Below, in pieces: positions 51,488 through 52,299 of a stretch of 52,299 nucleotides of DNA. The position numbers and the translations under genes are program-made. Source of the stretch: Lachnospiraceae bacterium (GTDB lineage Bacteria; Bacillota; Clostridia; Lachnospirales; Lachnospiraceae); NCBI GenBank assembly GCA_024687655.1, contig JAILEN010000086.1, positions 1 to 52,299 of the forward strand. Reading direction: 5' to 3'. The notes beneath the pieces were generated by a model that saw only the letters and a list, made by a program, of their open reading frames with translations, was not told the origin of the DNA and made no database searches. Numbering within the stretch: position 1 is the stretch's first letter; the number at the start of each line of letters is the position of its first letter.

Positions 51488-52299
51488 ATGCACAGGGGGA
51501 AGCTTTTTGTATTCATAGCCGCCCTTATCCTGGCTCTGGTGGGTATCACCTGCTTAGGGGGTCCGGTAACCTATATATTTTTTTGGACGGTGCTGGCTGT
51601 CCCTGTCATCTGCCTTGTCTATATTTTTTCCGTTATCATTTTCATAAAATACCATCAGGAGACTGAGGGCCGCAACATGGTGGTGGGCAGTCCCTCTGAT
51701 TTTTACATCACTCTGGTGAACGAAACCTTCTTTTCCTTTTCGTCGGTCAGGGTCATTTTCTATTCCTCCTTTTCCACGGTAAACGATGTGGAGGAGGATG
51801 CAGTCTATGAACTTTCCCCTCACAGTCAGATCAAAAAGAAGACCCGCCTCATCTGCCGTTACCGCGGTGAGTACAAGGTGGGTATGAAGAGTATAGCCGT
51901 CACGGATTTTTTAGGGCTTTTCACCATAAACTGGAGGGTGAAGGAGCCCCTGTCCGTCATCGTGGAGCCGGCACTCATACAGCTTGATACCCTGGGAGAG
52001 GATGATGAAAATGAGGCATCCCGCCACGAGAATATCATGAGAAAAAATGAGCCTGCCATACCGGTGCGTGCATATGCCCCCGGTGATGATGTGCGCTTTA
52101 TAAACTGGAAGGCCACCGCTGCCATGAACAAATTGATGGTGAGGGAACAGACCTCCGAGGAAAAAAGCGGTATCGCCATCATCATGGATCCCTGCCGATA
52201 TGATGAGCTGCCGGAAAACTATCTTCCAAAAGAGAATAAGGTGGTGGAGCTTTTGCTGGCGCTCTCATTATACTACTCAGGGCGCTTTGTGTCCCATGA
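51488..52299 (+). CDS. DUF58 domain protein, 3' truncated by the window
   Basis: 270 complete codons from the ATG at 51488, open to the last base. Two transmembrane segments (about 5-50) are followed by a beta-rich region and the DUF58 signature: VRAYAPGDDVRFINWKATAA, then LMVREQTSEEKSG and IAIIMDPCRYDE. It starts 4 nt after moxR, a standard MoxR-DUF58 pair. DUF58 proteins are von Willebrand-like partners of MoxR. The C-terminus is not visible. Confidence 0.9.
   Translation, partial: MHRGKLFVFIAALILALVGITCLGGPVTYIFFWTVLAVPVICLVYIFSVIIFIKYHQETEGRNMVVGSPSDFYITLVNETFFSFSSVRVIFYSSFSTVNDVEEDAVYELSPHSQIKKKTRLICRYRGEYKVGMKSIAVTDFLGLFTINWRVKEPLSVIVEPALIQLDTLGEDDENEASRHENIMRKNEPAIPVRAYAPGDDVRFINWKATAAMNKLMVREQTSEEKSGIAIIMDPCRYDELPENYLPKENKVVELLLALSLYYSGRFVSH

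Overview
The window looks like a piece of a Gram-positive anaerobe of the class Clostridia, most likely family Lachnospiraceae. The reasons are the neighbouring folD and fchA one-carbon genes, a psuG-psuK pair, a class A penicillin-binding protein with an acidic tail, LytR-CpsA-Psr and TagF-like wall-polymer genes, strong AGGAGG ribosome sites, and no outer-membrane genes. I cannot name a genus. I saw no rRNA, tRNA, CRISPR array, transposase or integrase.

Region 1 (1-5768) is an accessory cluster: a 5'-truncated protein with a C39-like cysteine-peptidase core, two two-domain GNAT-like proteins, and an atypical kinase gene resembling type II phosphatidylinositol 4-kinases that is broken by a stop codon and a frameshift. 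The window opens with a perfect 36-bp inverted repeat that may be a contig-end fold-back. Region 2 (5813-10221) holds lemA and a DUF2207 gene, a strong bidirectional terminator, and the opposite-strand pseudouridine operon psuK-psuG. Region 3 (10400-15631) is folD and fchA, normally neighbours, separated by 3.7 kb of the same accessory gene families: a GNAT remnant, a SARP-like regulator, an intact kinase paralogue and a second broken GNAT gene. The FolD lacks the cyclohydrolase lysine, which explains why a separate cyclohydrolase (FchA) is kept.

Region 4 (15632-24415) contains yigZ, PBP1A, a polysaccharide pyruvyl transferase and a very large secreted 5'-nucleotidase. Region 5 (24426-32368) is a surface-polymer locus: Wzm/Wzt-type ABC exporter, two GT2 glycosyltransferases, a UDP-sugar pyrophosphorylase, a polyprenyl-phosphate sugar transferase and an LCP ligase. 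Region 6 (32576-36780) has an HtrA-like protease, a DUF308 protein, a TetR regulator with a small neighbour, an MntP-like membrane protein and endonuclease III. Region 7 (36883-48107) is a second envelope locus: two paralogous pairs of split GT-C-like membrane proteins, an amidase-glucosaminidase, a second sugar-phosphate transferase, a GT2, a CDP-glycerol glycerophosphotransferase-like enzyme, a PcsB/NlpC-P60 hydrolase and a membrane-anchored protein. Region 8 (48097-52299) has methionine aminopeptidase with a SEC-C zinc motif, a CgeB-like glycosyltransferase flanked by an inverted 53-bp repeat, and a MoxR-DUF58 pair running off the end.

A dispersed palindromic repeat (outer ends like GATCCTTCG and CTCAGGATGAC) occurs at six places, mostly just upstream of genes. 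In one place it supplies a promoter -35 and in another it creates a false N-terminal extension. The best candidates for something undescribed are the twice-present kinase plus GNAT module with a peptidase-like neighbour, and the two-hairpin repeat family.
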